64,000 bases of DNA, taken from assembly GCF_002860255.1 (NCBI RefSeq), contig NZ_PGVE01000017.1, positions 124,001-188,000 on the forward strand. Direction: 5' to 3'. Both the position numbers and the translations under genes were made by a program. Below are positions 54,563 to 63,644 of the stretch, piece after piece. The notes beneath the pieces were generated by a model, which was given only the letters and a program-made list of their open reading frames with translations, was not told where the DNA came from and did not search any database. This DNA is from Neobacillus cucumis. GTDB taxonomy: Bacteria; Bacillota; Bacilli; Bacillales; Cytobacillaceae. Each line of letters starts with the position of its first letter. Position 1 is the stretch's first letter.

Positions 54563-55945
54563 TTAAATCGTTTCGAGGATTTTTCTTGCTGAGTCTATCC
54601 CATTTTGAATACAGTCAGGGATACCCACTCCATAATAGGAACAACCGGCAAGGATTATTCCAGGGTAATCGGATGCCATTTTGTTTTCAAGTGCTTCAAC
54701 ACTTTTAGGATGACTTTTTAAATAATTCGGCATTTGATCCGTCCAATTGGTGACTTCACTAGCCACAGGCTTGGCGTTAATCCCCAGACTCTTATGAATA
54801 TCCTCGAGCGCAATACCGAGTAATTCCTCTTGATCCATTTCTTTTAATGATTCAAATGAAGGGTGGCTGCTTTTATAAAAGAGTCTTACAAGCAGGTTTC
54901 CTGATTTTGAGGTATGCTCCCATTTCCGGCTTGTCCAGGTACAAGCGTTACAGGACAATTCGTCATTATTTGCGGCAATAAAACCTGTCCCATCTGCAGG
55001 AAGTAAGCTGTCAGGCACATCAAAGCCAACATATACACTGATAAGTGAACTATTTTTGAAATTGGAATACTCTTTTTTTAGTTCCGAATCATTGATTAAG
55101 TTTTCAGCAGCTGTATTAGGAATACTAAGGACCACGTAATTTGCTTCAATGATTTTCTGATTATTAAGAAATACTTGAAAGCAGCTGTTATCTTTTTCAA
55201 TTTTTTCGACTCTTGTATTTTTAAGAATTTCGGCTTCATCAAGCTTTTCCTCATAAGCATCAATCAATGAGCCTAAGCCATTTTTGAAAGAAAGAAACTT
55301 CCTTTCTCCGCCTTTAAATTTCTGTTTATTGGCTTCGAGCCCTTTAATAATACTGCCGTATTGTTCCTTATAATCAATCAAATACGGAAGGGTAGTTGCA
55401 AGCGTTAAATCGCTTAATTTTCCAGAATAGACCCCAGAAAGGACAGGGGAAATTTGTTTTTCAACCAATTCAGTTCCAAGAAAGTGCTCAAGAAAGGAGC
55501 CGATCGAATCGTTTTTGGTAAATGTTTCATTTACTGTATAAAAATCTTTCAGTGCTGCTACTTTACCTTCTGCAGACACGAGTGTGCTCTTCGCCAACGA
55601 TTCGATACTTGCAGGGATTCCAAAAACAGCATCCTCCGGAATTAGCTTTAATTCCCCATCTGTGTAAATAAAGGAGCGTCCTGTGGCATTGTAGACAACG
55701 TCCTCTCCCAAACCAAGTTCGTCGATCAGAGGCGTATTCTCCATCTTACGGGCCACAATGGAATCCGCTCCCGATTCAATTATAAATTCATCTTTTTTTA
55801 TCGTTCTAATTTTTCCGCCAAGCTGATCAGACGCTTCTGCCAGAACTAGCCTGATATCAGTTTCATTTGTCTTTTTCCATTTTTGTAATTCATACATGGC
55901 AGATAACCCTGTAATCCCTCCGCCAATAACTAACACTGTTTTCAC
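54563..55945 (-). CDS. hemY: protoporphyrinogen/coproporphyrinogen oxidase HemY
   Basis: FAD enzyme of haem synthesis; in Gram-positives it oxidises coproporphyrinogen III (CgoX). 461 residues. VLVIGGGITGLSAMYEL is the FAD loop, EASDQLGGKIRTI, SGADSIVARK and the C-terminal ILAGCSYYGVGIPDCIQNGIDSA are family blocks. I start at GTG 55945 because AGAGGTGG lies just upstream and the N-terminus then aligns. It is not with hemE/hemH, so it is either a relocated or an additional copy. Confidence 0.9.
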   Translation of the reverse strand: MKTVLVIGGGITGLSAMYELQKWKKTNETDIRLVLAEASDQLGGKIRTIKKDEFIIESGADSIVARKMENTPLIDELGLGEDVVYNATGRSFIYTDGELKLIPEDAVFGIPASIESLAKSTLVSAEGKVAALKDFYTVNETFTKNDSIGSFLEHFLGTELVEKQISPVLSGVYSGKLSDLTLATTLPYLIDYKEQYGSIIKGLEANKQKFKGGERKFLSFKNGLGSLIDAYEEKLDEAEILKNTRVEKIEKDNSCFQVFLNNQKIIEANYVVLSIPNTAAENLINDSELKKEYSNFKNSSLISVYVGFDVPDSLLPADGTGFIAANNDELSCNACTWTSRKWEHTSKSGNLLVRLFYKSSHPSFESLKEMDQEELLGIALEDIHKSLGINAKPVASEVTNWTDQMPNYLKSHPKSVEALENKMASDYPGIILAGCSYYGVGIPDCIQNGIDSARKILETI

Positions 55946-56092
55946 TCTTGCCACCTCTAATGAATTCATTCTTTGTCCTAACAAGTGTATCATACCTTGG
56001 TCGGTGTCAGGCACCATCAGGTCTTGTTTGATTTATTATTTTAGTTTAACTTAATAAACAGCTATTAATAATAAAGATAATTAAATAAAGGT

Positions 56093-56146
56093 AAAAACCT
56101 ATGCGTAATGCTTAAACGAAGTAAAAGCATTACGCATAGGTTTTTT
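56093..56146. terminator. long perfect hairpin, bidirectional terminator
   Basis: Two 21-base arms (56093-56113 and 56125-56145) are exact reverse complements around an 11-base loop, beginning with AAAAACC and ending GGTTTTTT. It separates the YfmQ gene from the 5' side of hemY. Confidence 0.75.
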
Positions 56147-56214
56147 GTTGTAATAAACCGTTTTTTTATTAAAAAATAAAATTATACCACTAAATTATCC
56201 CAAATGAAAAAAGT

Positions 56215-56640
56215 TTATGCTGAGGTTTTTTGAAGCTCTTCGGAAAGCAGGCTATAAGCCACCATTTTCTTTTTATATTGTTTAACAACATCCACACGGT
56301 CATTGTATCGGTACAATAGTAATTTAACATCTTTTTTACCACTTTTAGTTTCAATCACTAGTGGAGTTTCACTGTTTTCTGGCTTTAAATATAATTCCTC
56401 AGTTCCTGGAAATATATAGTGTTTCTTTAAAAAAATTGCTTCGTTAAAATCATTAACTATCTTCATTTTGTCTTTACCTTCCAAGCGTGTTCCTCCAATG
56501 GATAAGGTGGTATTTTCATCACTAAGTTTGGAATGAGTCTCAAATTTCTTGATTAGCCATTCTACTGAACCTGTGGGAAGACAAGTTACTACTATTTTAA
56601 GAAGACTTATGAGAATGATTGAAATTATTGTCCATGTCAT
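56215..56640 (-). CDS. yfmQ: YfmQ-like membrane-anchored protein
   Basis: 141 residues: one N-terminal hydrophobic segment (about 4-22), then a soluble domain with EWLIKKFETHSKLSDENTTL, FNEAIFLKKHYIFPGTEE and GKKDVKLLLYRYNDRVDVVKQYKKK. It looks like B. subtilis YfmQ, an uncharacterised family, by memory of that sequence. AGATGTAC upstream is only a weak ribosome site. Single gene or with the small gene upstream. Confidence 0.6.
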   Translation of the reverse strand: MTWTIISIILISLLKIVVTCLPTGSVEWLIKKFETHSKLSDENTTLSIGGTRLEGKDKMKIVNDFNEAIFLKKHYIFPGTEELYLKPENSETPLVIETKSGKKDVKLLLYRYNDRVDVVKQYKKKMVAYSLLSEELQKTSA

Positions 56641-56689
56641 AAAAGTACATCTCCATTATTATTATTATCTTATAATCAATGAAAATTCA

Positions 56690-56881
56690 CTAAATCAACC
56701 AAATGTAGATTCCTAGAGAAATTACAGCTATAAATATAATGACTACGTATATTAAAGTCAAATTTATTGTGTTTTTTTTAGTGGAACTTCTGTAGTTTTC
56801 GTCAGACTTTCCTGCTAAAAGTAAAGTCGATACAACGGCAAAGATTAAAACCAAAGTAACCAACCCGAACATGATTTCCAT
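56690..56881 (-). CDS. small two-helix membrane protein, unknown
   Basis: 63 residues with hydrophobic segments at about 4-23 and 42-62 joined by a polar loop (GKSDENYRSSTKKNT). AGGTGTATT lies before the ATG. No family recognised. Reads in the same direction as the YfmQ-like gene, 49 bases upstream of it. Confidence 0.5.
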   Translation of the reverse strand: MEIMFGLVTLVLIFAVVSTLLLAGKSDENYRSSTKKNTINLTLIYVVIIFIAVISLGIYIWLI

Positions 56882-57232
56882 AATACACCTCGAATACTGT
56901 AATTTATATAAAACCCTTTTAATAAATAATAACTCATCCTAATTGATTAAGAACCATCCAATTAACATGAAAATAAGCCATCCAATTTGTAGTGATTAAA
57001 AATGTGAGTTATTGAGAGTGAGTAAACGAATGTATAAATGGTATTTGGTAAAAGACACTCAATGGGTAAATGTAGAAGCAGATTTGTTATTGAGGAATTA
57101 GGAGAGATACCATCAGCCATTGTAAATGACCAAACGAGAAGTTAAGGCAACCTTGTAGTTACTACAAAGTTACCAAGGGAAAAACCCCCAACTAATAAAA
57201 GAGGTTAATAGAATTATAAAATAGCTATGATA
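56882..57232. other. gene-poor gap
   Basis: A short plus-strand frame from ATG 57030 (MYKWYLVKDTQWVNVEADLLL) stops after about 23 codons, and a second frame continues about 20 codons (EELGEIPSAIVNDQT). It may be the remnant of a small gene, but I cannot name it. TTGTAGTTACTACAA near 57152 is a short palindrome. Confidence 0.3.
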
Positions 57233-57451
57233 TTAAACCATAACCTTTTCATACATGATACGTACATATCGAACTAAGAAAGTATTGACCATAAAGACTC
57301 CTTGGTCATTTTTGATCATAAAATATTTGTCACGATCCATTTTTTCAAAAATTTCTTTTTCTACATCTTCTTTTTTAACATTCGAATTTTTTATTATTTT
57401 TTCAGTTATGATATTATCGTCAAACGTATAGCAAACTGTAAATTCTTTCAT
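57233..57451 (-). CDS. small hypothetical protein
   Basis: 72 residues, soluble, charged (VCYTFDDNIITEKIIKNSNVKKEDVEKEIFEKMDRDKYFMI) and ending FLVRYVRIMYEKVMV. AAAGGAG precedes the ATG by about 9 bases, which supports it. Pattern of strands and a helix suggests a small alpha/beta fold; no family recognised. Confidence 0.5.
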   Translation of the reverse strand: MKEFTVCYTFDDNIITEKIIKNSNVKKEDVEKEIFEKMDRDKYFMIKNDQGVFMVNTFLVRYVRIMYEKVMV

Positions 57452-57499
57452 GCTATTACTCCTTTAAAATAAAGTAAGGATGACAACCTAAGTGGGATA

Positions 57500-57808
57500 T
57501 TATTTTTTCTCAACTTTCACTAAGCCTTTACCTAAATTATCTTTATCAAAATAACAGATTACCTCATCATGAATTTGAATCTTTTCATCTGATGTAATGT
57601 TTTTAGCAGAAAAAATAATCTCATTCCCGTTCTCTCTTTTACCGTAGTATCGATCACCCTTAATATTGCTAATCGTGTAAACTACCTTAGAGTACTTAGA
57701 AGAACCCTCACTTTTAACTGAATTGTTAACAGGAGTGGATGACTGAAATTTTACGAGTACTAATAAAATTGAAGTAAGAACTACTAAAATGATTATTCTT
57801 TTAATCAC
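57500..57808 (-). CDS. small secreted or membrane-anchored protein
   Basis: 102 residues: a hydrophobic N-terminal segment (about 3-20) acting as anchor or signal, a Ser-rich linker and a beta-rich domain (YTISNIKGDRYYGKRENGNEIIFSA, HDEVICYFDKDNLGKGLVKVE). AGGAGGTAGAG lies before the ATG. The C-terminal part could be a small OB-like barrel. No name can be given. Confidence 0.5.
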   Translation of the reverse strand: MIKRIIILVVLTSILLVLVKFQSSTPVNNSVKSEGSSKYSKVVYTISNIKGDRYYGKRENGNEIIFSAKNITSDEKIQIHDEVICYFDKDNLGKGLVKVEKK

Positions 57809-58158
57809 ATTACTCTACCTCCTTTTATGTATTTTAAGAAAAAAAAGTGGAAAGTAAATCCATCTTTTTTCCTTTAGTTCTTTTTACCTATGTTAGTCCA
57901 TGACATAATATATACTATAATTCAATTATTATAGAATTACTAATTTATGATATGCAAAGTCTCATCAATTTTATATAGAGGGAATCAAATACAAGAAAAT
58001 AAAAAAACATTGTGCAAATTAAATATTCATGTGAAGACTAGGGGGATATTTGTGAATCATTTCACATAATGTTCAAAAATAGGATGGTCATAGGTCTAAT
58101 TTATCATGTATATTAACACTATATTCATGTTGTTAATGTTACCAAGGGGGAAATACAG
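57809..58158 (+). other. 350-base divergent control region
   Basis: Lies between the small secreted protein gene and the membrane protein gene. AT-rich; the only clear element is the Fnr/Crp-type palindrome at 58051. Confidence 0.5.
58051..58066. promoter_or_regulatory. Fnr/Crp-type operator
   Basis: TGTGAATCATTTCACA has the perfect TGTGA-N6-TCACA form of the Bacillus Fnr (and E. coli CRP) site. It is about 93 bases before the start of the membrane protein gene; possible -10 boxes follow at 58095 (TCTAAT) and 58109 (TATATT). Confidence 0.55.
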
Positions 58159-59154
58159 ATGAAAAAGATCTTTCAAATACTATTAATGCTGGGCCTAATT
58201 ATGACACCTTTTTTTGCTGAGGCTCATGTGAAGTGGTTTACAAACATATCTCCACATAAGGATTCTATCGAACATATTTTATCACCAATATTTATATTCT
58301 TTGCACTACTAGCAGCCATCGTTTTAGCTTCTTTGACATTAATCCTTCCTAAAATGGCGGAATGGGGTCCAATGAAAAGGTGGGAGGACCGATTCTCAAG
58401 TCTTCGAAAATATTCTCGTTATATACTAAAATACGGTACGGCCGTTGCTTTGATGATCCAAATGGCCAACGGAACATTGTTTGCTCCTGAGTTTCATATG
58501 CATAATACTGTAGCTGTGGTGTTAACTTGGATTACCATTGGATTTCTATTAATCCCACACCATATCTCTACCAAAATAGGCGCGGTTATTTTACTTGGAT
58601 TGTTTATTTATGTTACGATTCACCATGGCATTTTTTATATGTTAGACTACGGTTTTTATGTTGCCATTATTGGGGTTTTATTGGTTGGAAATACAAAGTT
58701 CGAAAAAGCAGGCTTCCCGTTCTTATATTTAGGGACAGGATTATCACTTAGCTGGGTAGCTGTTGAAAAATGGGTTTACCCAGATATGGCCTTAGATATT
58801 GTGGCACACCATCATGTACCTACATTTGGTTTCGCACCTGATTTATTTGTAGTGATGGCCGCATTTATTGAATTTGTTGTTGGGTATTTATTAGTTGTTG
58901 GTATTTTAAATAGAGTACTAGGGTTTGTTGTAACATGTATTTTTATCTCAACTACTATGTTGTTCGGTATGACAGAAGTGATTGGACATTTCATGATTCA
59001 TATCGTGTTATTAATCTTCATCATTGAAGGTGTATCATTTTACAACCCGCCAATTAAGATGCACAAAACAAAACTTGATCAATTTATCTTTGTATTCTTG
59101 AATTTCATTTTCGTATTAGCAACCTTTTTACTGATTTATTATCGTTTTGCATAG
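58159..59154 (+). CDS. multi-pass membrane protein with AHVKWF N-terminus (DoxX-like)
   Basis: 331 residues: a cleavable signal or first helix ending EAHVKWF, then about eight hydrophobic helices with several His (FHMHN, PHHIS, IHHGIF, VAHHHVPTFGF, IGHFMIH). The AHVKWF start after a signal sequence and the His-rich helices recall DoxX-related membrane proteins of bacteria, a family linked to redox or thiol chemistry; this is a tentative match. AAGGGGG lies before the ATG. A perfect Fnr-type site upstream suggests oxygen-dependent expression. Confidence 0.6.
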   Translation: MKKIFQILLMLGLIMTPFFAEAHVKWFTNISPHKDSIEHILSPIFIFFALLAAIVLASLTLILPKMAEWGPMKRWEDRFSSLRKYSRYILKYGTAVALMIQMANGTLFAPEFHMHNTVAVVLTWITIGFLLIPHHISTKIGAVILLGLFIYVTIHHGIFYMLDYGFYVAIIGVLLVGNTKFEKAGFPFLYLGTGLSLSWVAVEKWVYPDMALDIVAHHHVPTFGFAPDLFVVMAAFIEFVVGYLLVVGILNRVLGFVVTCIFISTTMLFGMTEVIGHFMIHIVLLIFIIEGVSFYNPPIKMHKTKLDQFIFVFLNFIFVLATFLLIYYRFA

Positions 59155-59165
59155 AAATATTTAAT

Positions 59166-59207
59166 AAAAGGAAACCACCCGTGTCCTTGCATGGGTGGTT
59201 TCCTTTT
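59166..59207. terminator. bidirectional terminator
   Basis: AAAAGGAAACCACCC pairs perfectly with GGGTGGTTTCCTTTT around a 12-base loop, between two convergent genes. Confidence 0.85.
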
Positions 59208-59225
59208 CGTATTTCTTTTAAGGGA

Positions 59226-59696
59226 TTAGAACGGATAGAGATAATATGTAACGACTCCAATAATGATGCCGGTAATCGCGCCTCCAAAAACTTCGATTGG
59301 CTGGTGACCTAATAATTCTTTTAATTTTTCCCGAGATACCGGTTTCTTTATATTCGGGTTCTTTAATACCTCAATAAGGGTATTAAAGTCGACTAATAAG
59401 GTATTTAAGATTTCGGCATGATATCCAGCGTGTCTGCGAACTCCGGTTGCATCATGCATAACAATGGCAGAAACGACAACACAAATGGCAAATTCATTAG
59501 ATGTAAATCCAGAAATTAATCCAATGGCAGTTGTTAAGGAAATGATTGTGGATGTATGTGAACTAGGCATACCACCTGTACTAAACATCAAATTCCATTT
59601 TAATTCTCTGGTTGAGAAAAAATGAATCGGTATCTTTATAAATTGTGCAATCAACATTCCTAAAAGTGCAGCCAAAATGGGGCAGGATAAAAACAT
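59226..59696 (-). CDS. yuiD: divergent PAP2-family membrane protein YuiD
   Basis: 156 residues, about five helices. GGMPSSHTSTIISLTTAIGL and MHDATGVRRHAGYHAEILN are the DUF212 signatures, with KLKELLGHQPIEVFGGAITGI at the end; these correspond to acid-phosphatase-like phosphate-binding motifs. The likely role is lipid phosphate chemistry, unproven. ATG 59696 follows AAAAGGAGG; the longer frame to 59732 is not supported. Confidence 0.88.
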   Translation of the reverse strand: MFLSCPILAALLGMLIAQFIKIPIHFFSTRELKWNLMFSTGGMPSSHTSTIISLTTAIGLISGFTSNEFAICVVVSAIVMHDATGVRRHAGYHAEILNTLLVDFNTLIEVLKNPNIKKPVSREKLKELLGHQPIEVFGGAITGIIIGVVTYYLYPF

Positions 59697-60061
59697 AATT
59701 GACCTCCTTTTTTCAATTACCTCAAACACCAAAAGGGGAAGGAGTCTGACTTTCCGCCACTTTATTATTTACCCTCATTTACTTAATATAGACCATTTAG
59801 AACAAAAAATGGTAAAAATTAATTCAAAGTTTAAAAAGAAAATTGAACTTGCATAAACCAAGTAGTTAAACTCATAGGTTAAATGCGAGGTACCATTCGT
59901 ATAACAGGAGAATTTACTTTTTTGCTAAATCTTGTTCATAAACAAACATTCTTATTTTTGCCATTATAGCCCTTTTATCTTCCCTAAATAATGTTATAAT
60001 AGTCCATATTAATTTACAAATATTGTTGGATTCCTAACAAATTGAAAAGAAGTGTAGTGGA
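59697..60061. other. divergent intergenic region
   Basis: Control region of yuiD and the MATE gene. I see a TATAAT at about 59995 without a clear -35, and no gene. Confidence 0.4.
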
Positions 60062-61456
60062 ATGAATAAACTTGCAGTGAAAATCAAACCAAGAACGGTT
60101 TTTTTGTTAGATAAGTATTTTACTGGCGAATCCATGGATTATAAGAAGTTATTCGCAATCATTACCCCTATTTTTGTCGACCAGGCGTTTTTAATTATAA
60201 TGAGTTTATTAAATACAGCGATGATCAGCTCGGCTGGTGTTGATGCTGTTAGTGCTGTAAGTATGGTAGATTCATTGAATATCTTTTTAGTCAACGTCTT
60301 TATTGCAGTCGCAACTGGCGGTACGGTGATGGTGGCCCAATATAAAGGAAGCGGCAATCCAGAGATGGTTTCCAAAACAGCCACACAAGCTATATCGGCT
60401 GTTACTATATTCTCTGTAGTGCTTGCTGCATTAGTTATTACTTTTCATACACCGACCTTAAACCTTTTATTCGGTAAAGCGGAAGAAAATGTCTTTCAAT
60501 ATGCTCGAATATATCTAATAGGAAGTTGTTTGTCTTATCCACTTATCGCCATCTTCCAAGCTGTAACAGGGGCTTTGAGAGGAGTGGGAGAGACCAAGCC
60601 ATGCTTGAATTTATCCTTATTAATGAATGTGACGAATACCATCCTAAATATTTTGCTCATACCGATATTCAAAATGGGAGTAGAAGGCCTGGTCATTTCG
60701 ACCATTATTGCAAGATTACTAGGTGTTGTTGCAGCCTTAATCTATATTGTTAGATACAATGAATCCATTCGCTTTAAGTTGAAGAATGCTTTACATATTG
60801 ATTTTTCTATCTTGAAGAAGGTCATGTTTATTGGGCTACCGTTTGCAGCGGAACAGTTATTCTTTAATGGCGGGAAACTTTTAACTCAAACGTTTATTGT
60901 GCAATTAGGGACGCTTGCCTTGACGTCTTATGCTATCGGGAATTCAATTGCCTTACTTTTTCAAATAGGACCCAATTCTTTAGGTATTGCGATCGTTACG
61001 GTTGTTGGACAATGTATTGGAAGAAGGAATGTAGAGGATGCTAGGAAATTTATTATTTCAATGATTGGTCTTGGTACGATCCTTTTTCTCATTGCAGATG
61101 CCGTCTTAATCCCATTGTTTCCGTTATTAATCAAACTTTTCAGTCCGCCGGAAGAAATTATTTCAACCATTTTTACGCTGATTTTAATATCAGCAGTGGG
61201 CCATCCGCTCTTATGGCCGGCAAGTTTTATCATGCCATCGGCTTTACGGGCAGCGGGAGATTCAAGTTTTACATCCATTGCATCCCTTTTATCGATGTGG
61301 CTGCTTCGTGTAGTACTTGGATATCTCTTAGGAATCACGTTTGGTTTTGGGATTATCGGCGTTTGGACGGCGATGAATATAGAATGGGGCATGCGGACAC
61401 TGATTTTTATATGGCGTTTTAAAGGGAAGAAGTGGTATGCTCATAAACTTGTGTAA
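60062..61456 (+). CDS. MATE-family efflux transporter
   Basis: 464 residues, twelve hydrophobic helices in two similar halves: FAIITPIFVDQAFLIIMSLLNTAMIS in helix one and the repeat FIGLPFAAEQLFFNGGKLLTQTFIVQLG in helix seven; GALRGVGETKPCLNLSLLMNVTNTILNILLI is typical of the family. It would expel cationic drugs or metabolites using Na+ or H+. Start 60062 has a weak site (GAAAAGAAG); an internal ATG at 60134 is possible. Confidence 0.88.
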   Translation: MNKLAVKIKPRTVFLLDKYFTGESMDYKKLFAIITPIFVDQAFLIIMSLLNTAMISSAGVDAVSAVSMVDSLNIFLVNVFIAVATGGTVMVAQYKGSGNPEMVSKTATQAISAVTIFSVVLAALVITFHTPTLNLLFGKAEENVFQYARIYLIGSCLSYPLIAIFQAVTGALRGVGETKPCLNLSLLMNVTNTILNILLIPIFKMGVEGLVISTIIARLLGVVAALIYIVRYNESIRFKLKNALHIDFSILKKVMFIGLPFAAEQLFFNGGKLLTQTFIVQLGTLALTSYAIGNSIALLFQIGPNSLGIAIVTVVGQCIGRRNVEDARKFIISMIGLGTILFLIADAVLIPLFPLLIKLFSPPEEIISTIFTLILISAVGHPLLWPASFIMPSALRAAGDSSFTSIASLLSMWLLRVVLGYLLGITFGFGIIGVWTAMNIEWGMRTLIFIWRFKGKKWYAHKLV

Positions 61457-61491
61457 TTTTTGTCTGTTAAATATGTTGCTCTAATACATAG

Positions 61492-61527
61492 GAAGCTGTC
61501 GAAATATGGCAGCTTTCTTTTTTTATC
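61492..61527 (+). terminator. terminator after the MATE gene
   Basis: GAAGCTGTC pairs with GGCAGCTTTC (one wobble) around GAAATAT, followed by a T-run. Confidence 0.7.
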
Positions 61528-61654
61528 TGCAACAGTCAATGAGCTAAGGTAACCTGAATGGTGCAAATAAATTAGATTATTTAAAATAAAGGACTTTCGC
61601 CCTACGAGAAATTTCTATATAATTGTTTAGGTAAAATAAGGGGGTATAGGAAAA

Positions 61655-62239
61655 TTGTTGTATAGTATTGTATTATTTTTACACATCATTGGCGCCTTGG
61701 TTATGTTTGTAGCAGTTGGAATCACCTTATTAGCGATGATTTCCATGCTGAATTCGAGGACCACAGAGGCTTTAAGAAATTGGGCTGCTTTGGCAGTAGA
61801 ACTGGATGGATTGCTTCCTTTTAGTGTGATTTTAATCCTAGTACCTGGGTTATACCTGGTTTTCTCCAGTTGGGGATTTGGGAATGCGTGGATAGATCTA
61901 TCACTAACCATATTGATCATCATGACATTTATGGGCCCAATTATTAACCTTAGAAGATTAAAAGCTATTTTAAGTGCTGCAAAAGCAGAAACAAATAACA
62001 TTCCATCGTCTGGATTATTAGAAAAGGTAAGAGATCGAGTCCTTTGGAATTCTGTTTTGATTATGACCATGTTGGCCTTTGCCATTGTATTTCTAATGAC
62101 TGTTAAATTAGCATTGGCGGGTTCCATTATCACAATGGTTGTAGCTGTTGTTCTAGGATTGAGCTTTGCTAACATTCTGTTAAGCCGAGCATCAACCACT
62201 GTTCCTTTAAATAATAAAAAATCAAGTTCAATTAATTAA
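61655..62239 (+). CDS. DUF2269-type membrane protein
   Basis: 194 residues with five hydrophobic segments. The start LYSIVLFLHIIGALVMFVAVGI with a His in the first helix, and ALAVELDGLLPFSVILILVPGLYLVF are typical of DUF2269 proteins. TTG start after GGGGGTATAGGA; a second TTG follows directly. Function unknown. Confidence 0.75.
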   Translation: MLYSIVLFLHIIGALVMFVAVGITLLAMISMLNSRTTEALRNWAALAVELDGLLPFSVILILVPGLYLVFSSWGFGNAWIDLSLTILIIMTFMGPIINLRRLKAILSAAKAETNNIPSSGLLEKVRDRVLWNSVLIMTMLAFAIVFLMTVKLALAGSIITMVVAVVLGLSFANILLSRASTTVPLNNKKSSSIN

Positions 62240-62251
62240 GAATATTTAAAG

Positions 62252-62290
62252 TAGGAGAGAATCATTTGTAAAGATTCTCTCCTATTTTAA
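62252..62290 (+). terminator. terminator after the DUF2269 gene
   Basis: TAGGAGAGAATC pairs perfectly with GATTCTCTCCTA around a 9-base loop, followed by TTTTAA. Confidence 0.8.
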
Positions 62291-62378
62291 TATCAGCAAG
62301 TTTTTATATTGATATATTTTTAATTTATGTAATAATTAAGAATAGTCAGCAAGCTTAGTAAAACAAGGAGAGATACAT

Positions 62379-63644
62379 ATGACGAATATTAAAACAGCCA
62401 TGATTGTTGGAGGCGGTATTGGCGGGCTTGTGACCGCCCTGAAACTTCACCGCGTTGGCGTGTCAGTGCGTGTCTTTGAAAGTGTAGAAAATATTAAAGC
62501 TCTGGGTGTTGGAATCAATCTATTACCGCATGCCGTGAGGGTTTTAACAGAATTAGGTTTAGCTGAGGAATTATCAAACATAGGCTTGCCTACTGCAGAA
62601 CTAATTTATGTAAACAAATTCGGTAAGAATATCTGGCAAGAGGCCCGAGGAGAAGAAGCGGGGTACCACTGGCCACAATATTCCATTCATCGCGGGAAAC
62701 TGCAAATGCTGTTGCTCGATGCCGTTAAAAAAGAACTTGGTGAGGAATCTGTTTATACAGGACATCATTTGAAATCATTCCAAACCTTTGGTGACATAGT
62801 AGTAGCTCAGTTTGAAAACAGAAAAACGGGAGAGAGCCGTGGAACCTTTCATGCTGACATCATGATTGCAGCCGATGGTATTCATTCTGTTGTTAGGAAA
62901 TTCTATTATCCGGATGAAGGACTGCCTAAATTCAGCGGCCGTATTTTATGGCGGGGGATTACGGAATCCACCCCATTCCTCACAGGAAGATCGATGATTA
63001 TGGCAGGCTATCAGGATCAAAAATTTGTAGCCTACCCTGTTTGTCCGGATACGGCAGCAAATGGACGGTCGCTCGTTAACTGGATTGCGGAACTGACCGT
63101 AATGGCCGAAATGCCGTCACGTGCAGACTGGAACCGAAAAATAGATAAGGAAATCTTTGCACCTGCTTTTGCGGCATGGGATTTTGGCTGGCTGAATGTG
63201 CCAAAGCTAATTGAAGAAACAGATGCTGTTTATGAATTCCCGATGGTTGACCGTGATCCATTACCTCAATGGACCTTTGGACGTGTAACGTTGTTAGGAG
63301 ATGCGGCACACCCTATGTATCCGATTGGATCGAATGGTGCTTCACAAGCGATTCTTGATGCGGACGCATTAGGAGAGGCGATTTTAGAATATCCGGATGC
63401 TGAAGTTGCGTTGAAGGTGTACGAAGATGTTAGATTAGAACCAACAGCTAATATTGTATTGACTAATCGAAAAAATGGTCCAGAAGTTGTCATGCAAATT
63501 GTCGAAGAGCGGGCGCCTAATGGTTTTGTCAATTTAGACGATGTCATTTCCTATCAAGAACTGGAGGAAATAGCTAATGGTTACAAGCAGATTGCAGGAT
63601 TTGACCGAGAAAAATTGAATAGTAAAATTGAAGTTATATCATGA
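62379..63644 (+). CDS. FAD-dependent aromatic monooxygenase (salicylate hydroxylase/PhzS-like)
   Basis: 421 residues. FAD loop VGGGIGGLVTALKLHRVGVSVRVFES, the DG motif MIAADGIHSVVRK and VTLLGDAAHPMYPIGSNGASQAILDADAL are group A flavoprotein monooxygenase motifs. It would hydroxylate an aromatic or phenazine-like compound with NAD(P)H and O2; the substrate is unknown. CAAGGAG precedes the ATG. It overlaps the Dabb gene by ATGA. Confidence 0.9.
   Translation: MTNIKTAMIVGGGIGGLVTALKLHRVGVSVRVFESVENIKALGVGINLLPHAVRVLTELGLAEELSNIGLPTAELIYVNKFGKNIWQEARGEEAGYHWPQYSIHRGKLQMLLLDAVKKELGEESVYTGHHLKSFQTFGDIVVAQFENRKTGESRGTFHADIMIAADGIHSVVRKFYYPDEGLPKFSGRILWRGITESTPFLTGRSMIMAGYQDQKFVAYPVCPDTAANGRSLVNWIAELTVMAEMPSRADWNRKIDKEIFAPAFAAWDFGWLNVPKLIEETDAVYEFPMVDRDPLPQWTFGRVTLLGDAAHPMYPIGSNGASQAILDADALGEAILEYPDAEVALKVYEDVRLEPTANIVLTNRKNGPEVVMQIVEERAPNGFVNLDDVISYQELEEIANGYKQIAGFDREKLNSKIEVIS

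Noticed and set aside
61627-62199. 190-codon minus-strand frame
   Set aside because: Antisense shadow of the DUF2269 membrane protein gene.
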